Positions 23,111 to 36,500 of a stretch of 64,000 nt of DNA are shown piece by piece. Each line of letters begins with the position of its first letter. The first letter of the stretch is position 1. Below the pieces are notes generated by a model that was not told the origin of the DNA, did not search any database, and saw only the letters and a program-made list of their open reading frames with translations. This DNA is from Antitrichia curtipendula (Eukaryota; Streptophyta; Bryopsida; Hypnales; Leucodontaceae): the NCBI GenBank assembly GCA_951230915.1, contig OX579637.1:21576001-21640000 (forward strand), read 5' to 3'. A program made the position numbers and the translations under genes.

Positions 23111-24061
23111 TTCGGAAAACTCGCTATCTCAATAGCCAGGACGTCTCTGAGCACCAAAGAATGATACCACTAGCTAGATGAGGAATGATACACATTTTTT
23201 CTACTTAACTCAATTCTCTAATCCATAAAAACATTTAAAACTAATGGTGCAAATCTTAAAATAACATTATATATGTATGGAAGTAGCCAGGTTTTTTGGT
23301 CATTTAGAGATGAAACTATGAAAGCTATGCATTATCTTAATCCCGGGTGGATAACTTACCGCATTTTAGATTTATTGTGGGCATAATGTAGGGAGGGGTT
23401 TATTCATTTGAGATAAAATTATAACAATCTTACAACTAAAAAAGGGTACAGTAAAAGGGTTGCATCCATTATAAGTAATATAGGTAGTGAACAAACATGG
23501 GATATTAATTATTTTTATAAGTAATGAAGGGGCCAAAGACGTGGGGTATCCTATGTCTGGTACTGTATTTAGTATGAACAAGGTGGTATATGAGGTGCCA
23601 TGTGTAGTATAAATTTTCTTGCATAATACATACATGTAAATGAAGATCATTCACTTGCTTTGATTTTTAGTTTAATTACTTTTGAACTCTTGAAGTTATT
23701 GCATTGTATGTTTTGATTAAGGATATGCTCTCTATTTTGACCTTACCTATAAAACTATGGTGCATTAAATCCTAAATTGTCACTTTACTTAACAATTCAT
23801 GTTTTTTAGTTATAAAAAAATAGCCTAGGAAAAAAAGAATTGCCTAGCCATTATAAGTAATTAAAGAGTGCCCTAAAAGAGGTCATTTGGTCAAATTATA
23901 TAATTATAGAGACCCTTTTATTCAACCCAAGGAACTAAATAGCCCCCTATAAATTACCCCCTTGCCGCATGGGGGGTACCCAACATACAAAAAGTGATCC
24001 ACCCAAGATCTTAATAATGCATTTTAAATAAGTAACTTCAAATATTGAAAAAAATCTTTCA

Positions 24062-24930
24062 ATTTTACAGTACCCTTACATAATGATACATAATCCAAGT
24101 TTTGGCATTCCAAACAAGTTTGTGTAACAAAAAATATAAATGGCATTTCAATTCTGTATTGTTGGTATTTGCTTCTCATGCAGTCCCAATCTATCATACC
24201 AAATTTTGGTTACAAAAAACCAAAATCCTATTTTTGGTAAATGTTTTTGTGTTGAAATCATGGTTTTACAAGAAAGTTGATTAAAACACATTGGTGATGA
24301 ATTTTTGAGATTTGATTGCATGAATATGTAGGAAACATCCAAACACACATTTTCCCTTCTAAAAAGAACCCCCTTGAGTAACAATATTATGATTGACAAA
24401 AAGTTCAATGCAGGGTGTGGTAGAACCAAAATTTGTAAAGTAGATGTTTCTATCTTTTGACTAGTTTTAGCTAAGTAAACATATTGTCATGTTCAAAGGT
24501 ACAAATTTAGTCATAGTATATGAGTTGAATAACAAAAACTGAATATCATAAATAAATATTTATTTTACAAATTTTGGTCCTACCACATCCTACATTGAAC
24601 ACTTTGTTGATCATAATTTTATTACTCAATGAAGTTCTCTTTACAAGGGGAGCGTATGGATGTTTCCTACATATCCATGCAATCAACTCTCAAAAATTCA
24701 TCACCAATGTGATAAAATCAACTTTCTTGTAAAATCATGATTTCAAAACAAAACAATTTACCAAAAATAGGATTTTGGTTTTTAGTATGCAAAACTTGGT
24801 ATGATAGGGATTGCATGAGAATCAAATACCAACAATATGGGATTAAAATACCATTTATATTTTTTGTTACACAAACTTGTTTGGAATGCTAAAAAGTGGA
24901 TTAAGTATCATTATGTAAAGGTACTATTCT
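24062..24930. mobile_element. Foldback element with arms of about 380 bases
   Basis: The sequence at 24062-24450 returns in inverted orientation at 24545-24930 with roughly 80-85 percent identity. Examples are 'ccttacataatgatacat' against the complement of 'agtatcattatgtaaagg', and 'gtttcctacatatccatgca' against 'tgcatgaatatgtaggaaac'. A loop of about 95 bases separates the arms. No transposase frame is present. The outer ends are not clear. A lone AAGGG|TTAA at 25261-25268 may be the right boundary of a larger TTAA element. Confidence 0.65.
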
Positions 24931-25430
24931 ACCTTCAAGTTCACTTTTTAGTTTGGTCCCTTTGGACACCATGAGTAGATTTATGGTGAGTAGACATGGT
25001 CTTTAAATGTGTTCTTTTGTACATGCACTTGTTTAACTCTTGAACGTCACAAAAGCCCTTTGCAACCATATGTATGGCTGTATGTATGTACATACGTACT
25101 TGAGCTACTTTGAGGGCTTTTCAAATATTTTTATGCATCCACCGTCATACAATCCTTCAATATGTATGATTGTAACACTATATTTTCAGCTGATTCAAAC
25201 TTCTAAATACTGGTTGCAACCATATTTGGTACCGTAGCTCCAAAGCCAAAGGGCCCTTCAAGGGTTAAGCTCTTTAAATAATCAATTTCACGTCACTGAT
25301 TCATTAACTGGTTCACTTTTCCTAAGTACCAAATTTTCAAGCAATATTAAAAAAAAAATTGTTTTAAGTGAAGGTACTCAAAATGTTAATAAAAAAAGTC
25401 ATAGTTGTAAATTGCGCAAGTGTTGGTACT

Positions 25431-25972
25431 CAGGCCCACTTTATGCTTGGGTTTGGGCCAGATTGTGGGTTGGCCCGATTGAGGGACCTTCCGGCCCCAA
25501 GTCATGCAACCAACCCAACCATGTATAAAGTCACTAGGGCCCAAGTTTGTAAGTTTTGGGAACTTTGGGAACTTCATTGGGAACCTCAGATTATTATATT
25601 TAATTAAAATGGAAAATAAAAATTTTGAAGATAAAAAGTTTGAGCATTCTTTAAGATAATAGTTTTTTTTTTTTTTGGATTTTCAAATTTTTTGGATCTT
25701 TTAATTATTTTTTATTAATGGCCAAGCTCAATCCGGCCCAAGTTTGGAGTTTGGACCACCTAAAACCTTATCCCGATTCCATGACTTGGGCCCAAAGTTT
25801 TGGCGCCAAAATATTGCCAACTAGGATGCCACATAAGATAATTGTAGTTCCAGTCCAACCCAAATATAAAGCCCTTGGGCTAGATTTGGAAGAATCAAAC
25901 AATTCTATTGGTTGAAATTCAAAGACTTCGGGCCGGCCCTCAATCCAACCTCAAGCATAAAGTGGGCCTCAG
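25431..25972. mobile_element. MITE-like element with GGCCCACTTTATGCTTG ends
   Basis: The left end CAGGCCCACTTTATGCTTG returns inverted at the right end (CAAGCATAAAGTGGGCCTC). Subterminal GGCCC and GGCCGG motifs recur in both halves (gggttggcccgattgaggg against ccctcaatccaacc). The length is about 540 bases and no gene is inside. The target duplication is not clear. Confidence 0.6.
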
Positions 25973-27223
25973 TTATGCCCTTCCGTACTAATTGACTTAC
26001 ATCTTATGACATAAATGTAAACCACTTATGCAAGGGTAGAATTGCTAAATAGAAAGTAAAGGGTATTTCTACTTTATCCAATTTTCAAATCCATTCAAAC
26101 CCTTTGGTCTTTACAAGAGACTAAGGTAGTACAAGAAAATAAGTCTAAGAAAACATATGTATTTGGAGGTAAACTATTGATTGTTAACTTGATGCTAAGG
26201 TAGAAATAGTTGATTTTTGTTCCCCTTCCATTTCTATTCTTGAGATACATATCAAAGCATTAGCAACATGGCTGATCAACAATCCTTACGTGAATTTTTT
26301 GGCAATCTCCTTAATGGGGCGTTGGACCCTTCGAAACAATTTGGAGTAAGCTTTCATTAGGCAGATGCACATGAGAGATTTTTTTGGTGTACGCTGGCGG
26401 ACGCTAACGCCAACGCTTGGCGGAGCAGCAGTTTTTGCACTAGCAAATTTCAGCTCCGCTAGCATCCGACCACTCACGCCCAGCCACATGGCCAAGCAAG
26501 TTGACGGATGGCGGGGCCAAACTCATCATGTATGTCTGCCTACTGATAACTAGAAATAGCATCTGCTTCATATTGTTTGGATCTTCGTGGATTAATTCTG
26601 AACTACTGAAGCCTAGAACAGAGTTCTATTCTTAATCTAACAGGGAAAAACATCCATTTTACCACTTGTCCTTCAATTTCGCTTTTAGGTTTCTGAACAA
26701 TAAGATGGCAACTATTTTTCAAATATAACAGAGAAACTAGCACAAATATGCACAGTTTTGTGCTCCTGCGCTATTGAAGCAGGAAAAAGCTTGCTAGTCG
26801 CTGGAGACCCCTCTGAACTAATGAAACTCAGCCAAACCTCCTTCAAGATAGTGAAATATCCAGAAAATAGCTTTGTCATGAGCTACAACGGCCAGAAGTT
26901 CAAAGTGGAAAAAAATCTGAGCCTACAGTACAGTACAAACTTGTGAAACAGCAGTAGTGAGAACTTCAAACCGTTGAAAAGATTTGACCCTGAAACTCCA
27001 ATCCATGCTTTGAATTGTGCATCTTGCAATATCAAACTAATTTACAAAATTGCAACTTCTTACGAAGTCTCATAACCTAAGTTTCTCACCTTGATTCTGA
27101 TTCTCGCGACTACAAAAATATGTAATAAAATTGAGTGTCATCAGCTATACCTACTCTAGAAACACTGAACAAATTGACTAAGAGGGAAAAAATAGAGAAG
27201 GAAAAGTGTAAGTGTGGCTGAAT
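25973..27223. other. Spacer downstream of UTP20
   Basis: This includes the probable 3' untranslated region of the minus-strand UTP20 gene at its right edge. A small repeat 'ggcggacgctaacgccaacg' lies near 26396. An open frame at 26758-26946 (KFKVEKNLSLQY) looks exon-like but I cannot place it. Confidence 0.3.
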
Positions 27224-27505
27224 CTAAAGACCTCTCTTCCGTTTGGAGTCTACGATTTTCCGTTTCTTCTGAGCTTGGCGCTTATGATTCAATCTGATCT
27301 TGCGTTTGGCATTGCCCTCTGGATCCACAAGCACGTTGATCTTTTGTGATCATTTATGTTTCTCTCGCAGATCCTTCACTCCTTGCCGAACTTTGTTATA
27401 TGCTTGTACAAACTCAGTCACTCCTAATAATTCTCGCAATTCGTTTAGCACTTCGTCGCCATATGTCTTGAGATCCTCTGCACTCCCACAGAAAATAGCC
27501 ACATG
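27224..27505 (-). CDS. UTP20: UTP20 last exon with in-frame TGA
   Basis: The last exon starts after an acceptor (gtttcatag) at 27505 and reads HVAIFCGSAEDLKTYGDEVL, then YNKVRQGVKDLREKHK, a TGA at 27352-27350, and then SQKINVLVDPEGNAKRKIRL through to RKRGL and TAG at 27226-27224. The part after the TGA is the conserved basic UTP20 tail, so the stop is inside the family-length protein. CGA to TGA, a single transition at a CpG, would explain it. Protein made as written would lack the last 41 residues, which form a predicted nucleolar-targeting basic tail. The alternatives are a base error, an allele, or loss of a tail that is dispensable. Confidence 0.8.
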
Positions 27506-30500
27506 CTATGAAACAAGATAGAGAGCAAAATAGAGACGAGCAATGTGAACTATTAGTTCTAATAATTTGAAGTTGAGCAGATGTAGAGCATAATCTCAGT
27601 GACCAATTAAAAACACTAAAACTTTGCAGTTATTCTACAGCAGTGTTGTACCTGGTACATGCTTAGCTGCTGATCCTTCGGTAATTTTGTATAGAGGTTC
27701 AAGTATAGGCCGCAAATAGGGCTGGATCCCAGCTGCTCCTAATCGAGAAGCCATTGCTGAAAACCACTGCAGAACGGCCTTCGTCTGCCAAGCCATGACA
27801 CGAGTATAAATCGTGAGTTCAATAGTACATCAGCAAGTACCATGCGGGGAAAGAAGGGAAAGATGCAAATGGCAGCATATGATTCAAGGTAGTTAAGTAC
27901 GAAGTGTGTTTGATGTTGTCAGAGCACCTGCGTGGGTTGAATGCGAAGAGCAACTTTTTCCAGTCTTCTGAAGAGTAGTGTTAAAGCCCAGCACAGAGAA
28001 TTTCCATGCGAATGTTGGTCATCATTGTTTCCAGAAACTGTAGGCAAGTCTTCATCCTCGTCTTCTAAGATTCCATTTTCAGCATCTAGGTTCTCGGCCT
28101 CCCTTTTCAATCCTCTCTTCCTTGCACCTAACATTGCTTTTGCTTGCTCAATCCTCTTTTGGCTCTCAGGTTCAGCGACTTCAAAAGCTGATTCCAAAGG
28201 AGGAAAAGCAAATGAAACAAAGAGAAGGTTTTTGACAGTTTGATCTGCCAATGCACTATCCACAACCTCCGCTTCCAACTGTTCACAAAGATACCCAGCA
28301 ACAAGTAGAAGCCAGCTTGGATGGAGCAGTAGCTGTTCAGGCATCGAAAAGAGAATAGTTAGTATACAATCGTGATTAGAGATCCAATACATGTTATGAC
28401 GGTGCTCATCTTACATGCAAAACAATACAAACATTATATCACAAATTGTAATTTGACTACTACACGACAACAATTGTACAAACTACAAAAATGTTCTGTA
28501 GATGCACATGATGGAGCAAGCTAGCACCCTAAAAAAATTCACCGTATCATTTGAGCATGAAGCTCCAAAACACGTCTCTTCCAGTGCCAAACTAGCCACG
28601 AAACTAGAATCAAATGCAGTAAAAAACTCGCCTTTGAGTTGCTGTGCCTAAAATTGCTATCGCCACATGCAACATAGTACATCCCAAGCAACCGTGCAGA
28701 TGCTAATCGAACCCAGGAGTGCTTGTGCAACAACGAACTGCATACTAACTCCCAAAATTCCTGCAAAAGAACAACACAAGCTCACTCATTGAAAATCAGA
28801 TTCAAAACATAGGTTATCAGACATATTGTGAGGAGATGACAGGCTCCAAATAGTGAACAAACAAGGTGTCCTATATAATCTCAGGTTGAAACCTTACAAT
28901 TACCTGAAGCTTTGACTGAAGGCAGTATTGAGGGAACATCTGCAGAAGCTTTTGCATCAGGATCAAGGATGCATAAGTTTCTTGCCAGTTGGGAATATTG
29001 TCTTCTTCCTCTTCTTCGCTTTCGGATGCAATACGCTTCAAAATATTGACCGTTGCCTCTATTATTTCGTCTACATGTTTCTCAAACTTCTCTTTGGTTC
29101 CCTCGATCAAAAATCCCAACACCTACAGCAACATACGCATATTTAAATATAAAAGCTGTAAACGTACTAGAGCCAGTAAACTGCAGCACAAACAATCAAG
29201 CTCCAGGCAGAAAGTGAACGATAAATAAGGACTATATTGCATGTAATTTAAGTTGCATCCTGCGAAGCATTGGATTCAACACACACTAGATTATACGTAC
29301 AAGATTCCCACCTGAGCTGCAGGTCGCCATAGGCGGTATTTGTCACCCTTATACCATGTGAGTGCAAAGTCAATCATTCGCTGAAGTGCCCGAGGACTAA
29401 CCCTGCTCATAAGCACCTTCAAGACTGTTCCCACCATGGCTCGAACATGATTTGCATTGTCATTCACCAGCCTCGCCACTAGCGGTAAGAAAACTGACTC
29501 GGCGTGCTCCTCAACCACTGCCTCCGGGAACTTCAGAATTACTGTATGAAGCATTTCTAGTGCCGCTTCTCGACCACTTGCATGCTCGTACCTGCAAAGT
29601 AAATTTGCAGCATAAGTTGAGATAACTACGAACACAATGAATAATCGCAAAATGTAAAAGAACCAATTAAAGCCATGGTGTACTCTTACGAAAAAGCTAT
29701 CATTCTTCAAATCATGCAATGAGGAATTTCTGGCATTCTGATGGTACATTCAATGAACTAATCCGAAAGTCAAATGAGAGATAAAGATAGACTCTTAACC
29801 GGAGAACTCCACTGGAGAACTGCCAGGAAATTATTTAGAGAAGAAAGATACATTCTCTTACCCCAGGTTTGTTAGGAGGAAGTCGAGGTGCTGCTGCAAA
29901 CGCTTTGCTCCAAGCGGGTAGTCGAGTAAGAACTGCAGAAAAATTTGACTGCAGGCATGGCGAACAGGTGATAGTTGGCTTTGAACCATCACTTCACAAA
30001 TACGGGTCATCATATCATAGAGCTCCGGGACAAGAAGCTTGCGGCTGACAACAGCCTTCAAGAGAGACAGGGCCGTGTTCCCAGTTGTACTTTCCAAGTC
30101 ATTGAACACGGGAAAGCACAAAAGCAACCGGAGTTGTTCATCAGTTATCTTTGCAGTCTTGCAATGTCGAATGAGCGTGATAAGAAGCTGAAAACAAGCT
30201 TGCATCACCGGAGTTTTTGATTTTCCAGATCGCTGCGCCGTGTTGAACACCACCTTCGACATTTTTTCTCCAAATTTGTCCACCGAGGGTAAAGGCAACT
30301 TGACGAGTATACTCAAACACTTCATTACTCCTGACAATACACCATCGTACTTCGAAGACAAAAATCTGAAGAAAACATCCACCATTGGGTCCAGCATGGA
30401 TAAAGCCACTTGATCTTGAAAGCTTATCTTCACTTTCTTCAAGTGGGTGTAGAACAACTGCAGAGCAAATTCTGTAAGCAGATGTGCATTAGGCGTTACC

Positions 30501-33500
30501 ATTCCTGTAGGTGTTGCTTCTTTGTCAACTCCGTTCCTATCTTTGCTGTAATTCAACTCTGCTGCTTTTCCAGTAACTGTCTTGGTCAACCTTCCAGCTC
30601 CCCTCCCTTCCAATTTGGCCTGATTCTTAGCAGCAGTAGCAAGAGCTACAGCGCTTTCCTCCTTGAGGCCATCATCCATTAGCCCGTGAACCAAAACAAA
30701 AAGAGTCTTTTGGCTAACCGAGGGGTTTGATTGTATACCAAGAGCTATTTGCTTCAACATCGTCTCTACCTTCACACGGTTTTTGGGTGAAAATGTCTTG
30801 GGTAGATTCCTCCTAACTGGGCCCAACATCGTAGGAACTTGCGTTGGAAAAGTGATAACTTGAGCAATCAGCCTCATGCTTTCAAAAGATCGCATGAGCT
30901 TCGTCTCTTTCATCTTGGCAGCAATAGCATCCACATTTTTTTCTTCTGCGACCTCACCCATGATGTCATTCTCTATCACAGCCAGCAGTAGCGGAAGGCA
31001 GTAATCAAGCTCACCAACTTTCACCGTGTCTATAAGCTTCACAAGAACAGAGTGGAGGGTATAGCCCAATACGTGAACCTCAAAGCCTCTCATAAGTGAA
31101 GCCTTTAACACTCCAGCAATATAATGCAAATATTTGGGACCCAGAGTGGCAGATACCGCAACTAGTGCAGAACGAGCCTCATCTCTCACGGCCTGGCTGT
31201 TTCGATTTTTGAGCAAATTAACAATGCTTTGTACTATCCGTGGCAGCTCAAGCTCCACAACTTCCTCCGGCATAAGCTTCAAAGTCTTCACCAGCGCAAG
31301 TGCTACTGACGCATTGACGATATCCATTTTCGAAACCATCACCTTGGTGAATTCGGGCAAAACACGCTTGCGAAGAAGACCCTCTATCTCAGCTGGTAAT
31401 GTTCGTTTTCGATCCTCGTCATTACCGTCAGCTACTTCGTCAGTAACATTCTCTTCATTTGTGGACTCAAAGAAGTGAAACACATCAAGGGTCGCACATA
31501 CCAGTCGCACTAAAACTTTCTGGTGTTCCACTTTCGAGCTAATAAACCTGAACGACCGCATCAGCAACCCGAAATATGGCTCCCAATGAAGTTGGCTGGC
31601 TATACATGCAACAGTTTCAATTGCAGTTCCCACCAGGTTTCCCTCCTTGTCACCTTTAGCTTCGAATATAGAATTCATAAACAACGGTATAAATATCCTC
31701 AAAAGAGCACCCTGAGAAAGGCAACCGTAAGTTCGTGAGCAATTGAATCTGTATAAGAAAATGAATTACCGCAGCAAATATCTATGAAAGACTCTGCTAT
31801 CAAGGAAACAGATCAAATCGTCACAACAAGTCTCCACTAATTACCTGAGTGAAATGTCCAGCTTTACACAAAGTCCTGAACTTTGCCATAGCCTTACTTC
31901 TTCTGTGAACCTGCGGAGCCATATCAACAAGCGCCGTCACAACACATCAGTACTCATACTACCGATGATCCAAAGTCCATCTCCATCTCGATATATGGGT
32001 CCAACTCGCAGTCTACAGCACCAAAATCATTAGAAGAAGAAGAAGAGATCAAAAGGATGAGGTTGCAACCTGAAGATGGACAATATTGTAATAGAAATCA
32101 ACTTCTGGGTCTGTGGACACAAGGCTTTGGTACTCGCTCAAGGCCGGGATCGTCGTACAACTCAGAGCCATCTCACGAAGTAAAGCAACCCATTCCTGCA
32201 GGCGTAATAAGAAGCACGTATATTACTCGATAGGTTCCAATAGCTCAAGAATTTACGTCTCAATGACACACATGATCATTATCCTACAGAGACTTCGTGA
32301 AAGGTGATGGAGACTAGATGAAAAAACACTGTTCTATGTGTGTAACACATCGATCTACATAAGGTCATCAGCTCAGCTGTCGCAACGCTGGTTCATGAGA
32401 GTGAATGCTTGTAAGAATCTGAGCTTCAAAAACAAAAAATAAGTGAAAAGAAGAAGCACTGCAAGATCAAGAATAGTCAGTTCATAGTTCCAGTAAAGTA
32501 GGTGAAAACTGCAATTTGGTTGCATGCCTCCGACGTACCCTTCTCACAACAAGTAGTTCAGAGCCCATCGCATTACGAACATGTGGAAGTAGAAACCTCT
32601 GCACCAATGATTTCACCGATCCTGACTCCACCTTCACGTGAACTTCAGATACATCGAGGCTAACCTCCAGCGGTTCGCCAGCCACTTCCTCATCGGCAGC
32701 ATCGAGAGCCAATTCTGCATCCTCATGAAGTTCGTCTGCCTTTTCACATTGCAGATCCTCAGGAGTTTCTTCCTCCGGAAGAGAGGATGCAAACTTTACA
32801 AAAGACTGCAAACAGCTCGAAGAACTATGTCTAAGAGACATATCCTCAACAGCCATGTCAAAAACTGCCTGTGATAGAACAAGCAGGCCCGTTGATCTAT
32901 TGAATTGAGCAAAAAGCAAGGAATCAATTCGCTCATAAGCTTGTAGACGCCTGTCATAGTCAAATTCTTCCATAATTGTAGTTGACATAGCATTCAGGTC
33001 AAGTAACAACTTTGCCTGCAAGAACTAAAAAGAAAGCAAGCTCAAGTCCAACTCCATGATGTAAAAGAGAGCTGGATCAGAAAAACAACAAAATCAAGCA
33101 CACCAATTCAGCCAACACACATAGTAAGTACAAGAAGGAAAAATTAAATTCTACATAGAAAGTTATAATCACGAGAAAATCCAGAACACAAGTCCGGCTG
33201 GGATCCAAATCGAAGATAGACAAAATAAGGTTGCATACCACAATCGAGAGGGATGAGTCAACTCGTGCAAACTCTTCAAGGGATTGACAAATTGCAGTGC
33301 GAGTTTTTTGCATTGACATTGAAGCTATCAACGGAGCCAGGGCTGGAAGACATTTGTCGACACTAGAAACGTCCAATGCTGGAGCCAGGCCCGTGAGAAT
33401 GTGAAGAACCTCCAAGATGACATCTGCACCCTCAAACAGTACGGTGGACCTTCAATATCAATTGGACACTAAGGAAGAAACACTAAAAGCATCTCAGGGA

Positions 33501-36500
33501 GTTGAGATAGAAATGAAAAGAGAGGGTGGCGACTCTAGATTCATAGCAAAGGAATATTAAACAAGAAGCAGCGGCAGGACAAGAAAACAGAACACTACGT
33601 CAGCGGTTTGCCATGATGTCTACAAGTCTAACCTTGATCCATCCGCTTCTTTGTCCGCAAGAAAGGCAGTAATACATCCACCAATTTTGCTGCCTCCTGC
33701 TTATCTTTGACATAATGACTGAGCCGGGTCAGTATTCTAAGTTCGCGTTTCACAGAAAATGCTGACTTCCTACCCCTGGAAATGCAAGGATCAGACCGGT
33801 CAGCAACAGTATCAACCTGCAAATTGTTCAAGCAGCTTATGGACATGCTATACATTCAAGAACAAGATGTGCTTTCTCAATTAAGAAGCCAACGTTGAAA
33901 GCTTTCTGTGCAAAAATCTAATTAACTTCTTGAAGTTCTGGTAGAATTTGTGAAACTCAGAACGGTATAATTCTTACTTGACTTTCTCTCGCCTGATCGT
34001 CAAGAGATCGTGAACCCTAGTAAGCAAAACCCCCAGATGAGGTAGAACTACTAACTTCACGATCTCTTTCCCATCTTCTCCATCTTCCTCTTCAAGATTC
34101 AATAGACCCTCCAGGAAACTAACAACAGCTGCTATGAGAGCGGGTGTAGCTGTCCTGTAACTAAATACAGCAACAATATTCGGCACAAGATTAGGGTTAC
34201 GAGCAAGCAGTGGTGCCAGAATCACACTCTTTCCCATCGATAGAAGACAGGAAAAAACAGCCCCTGGAGAAGCGCTAGAATGATTCTCTGCAGCAAAACT
34301 TCGAATTGATGCCGATATCGACTGAAAGAAGATATCCCAATAAATAGGGTTATAGTCGAAGTCCTCAAACTTGGTCAGTACTGTCGCAATTATCTTCAAG
34401 CAAAGCGTTCGCAGATCATGACTGCCTCCGTGGCTACTTTTCAGCTTGTCTGCCTTCACCTCAACCTCGCTCACACCTTCTGCATCTATGTCATCGTCAT
34501 CAACGACCTTGGAAGAAATCTCAATTGCAACTGATGACGACTTTACATCGATATCATCAGTGTCAGCATCGACTTCCATGCACGCATTCCTTTCCGGACC
34601 ACGTTGAGTTTCACCAACTTCCCGAGCTCCTAGTTTTTCTACGTACTCCAAATTCATAGAACCAACCAATGTTGGATCCGATGGCTCTGATTCCTCAATG
34701 TCGGCCAAAAGTTCATCACCTCTTCCCGCTGTGCTTTCCAGAATCTTGAATACTAGACTAAGTAAAGCGTGCAAATAGGGCTCAATTCTTTCCCTGCCAA
34801 AAATATCGAGAGAATCCTTGACCATGTGCAAGAACCCCATCTTCCGCTTATTCTTGAGAGCTGCTACAGCACCAAGATCAACCCAGTCAATAAACTTAGA
34901 AGTGACCTCTCCTTTCAAAATTGTAGCTTCCCATTTAGACGTTGATCCTTCAGATACTTCTAAACCGGCTTCAGAGAATGAAGCCTGCAGTGGCTTAAGC
35001 AGAAGAAAGAAGAGCGGAGCCAGCTCCTCGGTCTCCAGTTGTGCCAAAAATTGAAGCACTGCGTTCCTCTGAACACCAGCTCCTACCTGCACGTAAGGTA
35101 GAAAGTAAGACAACTCATCTTTTCAACAAGTATTAAGGACACAAAATTGACAAATTTCGGCTAATATCGACCTAGCCAATCAGTAAAAAGTATAGTAACT
35201 CATTTGTCTTACCTTGCCAGCAAATTTGCCACTTCGTTTCATAATCTTCGGAAAAAGAATTCGTAGGATCACTGCAATTAATCCAGGCCGATGTTCGTCT
35301 TGCACTTGATGAGTTTCTCTTCCTAGATTCCATGTGACAAGTTCCTCTCGGAGAGTCGAGTATGAGATGAGATTTTGCAGATGTGCCACATGAGCTGTCA
35401 GATAGCTGTCTTTCCAGTTGAGCAGGCACTCAAAACTCAACGACTGAACTGATGGATCACTGTCCATAAGAATCCTGCAAAACATGAATGATTTCAACAG
35501 TGATAACTCAATAGAAACCTCGCTACTTAGATACAATAGAATAAATCTTAAATACTGGAAAACATGTCTTTGCAATAACCGAACTTCTTCCACAATGACA
35601 AATAGTTGTCCTCCATGGTGAAGCTAAAACTAAACAAATCGTCTTCAAACGCTCACGAGTGAACACGTCAACGTTACTACACGAATCTTCACCTGTTCAA
35701 TAAGATTTCTTTCACAAGTGCCCCTTTATAGAATGCACGTGCATTCTTCATTTCTTTTAACAATGTCAGCCACTCCGTTAGGGCTTCCTTCCAGTCTTTG
35801 CCGCTCGCTCTCTCAACCACTGCAGAGGAATCACTGCAACGAGCAACGACCACATGGAGAATCCCAAGAAAATTTAACCTCAGGTGAAAAAACAACATAA
35901 AGTGTTGATTGAAGTTTCTCAGAGCTCAAACGACCCAAAAAATGAACATTAAAGAATTTTAGAACGCAGGCTTTCACAGGTCCCAAACAACATATATAGA
36001 ATTTCCAGAAAGGGAGAAAGACAACCTGTCCTCATTAGTGTGGCCAACAAATGTAAGAAAAAGTGGAAGGAGCTGCCTCGACTTGGCTTCTGCAAACTTC
36101 GGAAGTTTTTGCATGGTTCGGAGGAGCAAAGTCAAAAGAGTACCAGTATCAGTGCTCTCAGTCTTCTCAGATAGCTGAGAATCCAACCTTTCTTGAGCAT
36201 CTATCACAAAAATTACACCCATTTAGTAAAGACTGACATCAAAATGATATCGCCATCCCATCATGACATAACCCCTAAATGTGTTCCAGAAAGAGAATCC
36301 ACTGACAAACGGCAAAAACAACAACACATTCTACAATCAATTGAGGCGAGGGGGATATACAATGATCACTTCCCAGCACCTGTCTTGCGCAAAATATCTA
36401 TTCTATAGTGCATCCGTTTGATTTGCGCTTATGCCCAGTGCAACAAGACAACGACAGAGCTCATAACTCCTCAATTCGAAAACACAAAAATCACTTCAAG

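Noticed and set aside
26286..26553. Overlapping ORFs on both strands with Ala/Pro/Arg content
   Set aside because: Caused by a small GC-rich repeat (cgctggcggacgctaacgcc). Both strands are open, and neither is protein-like.
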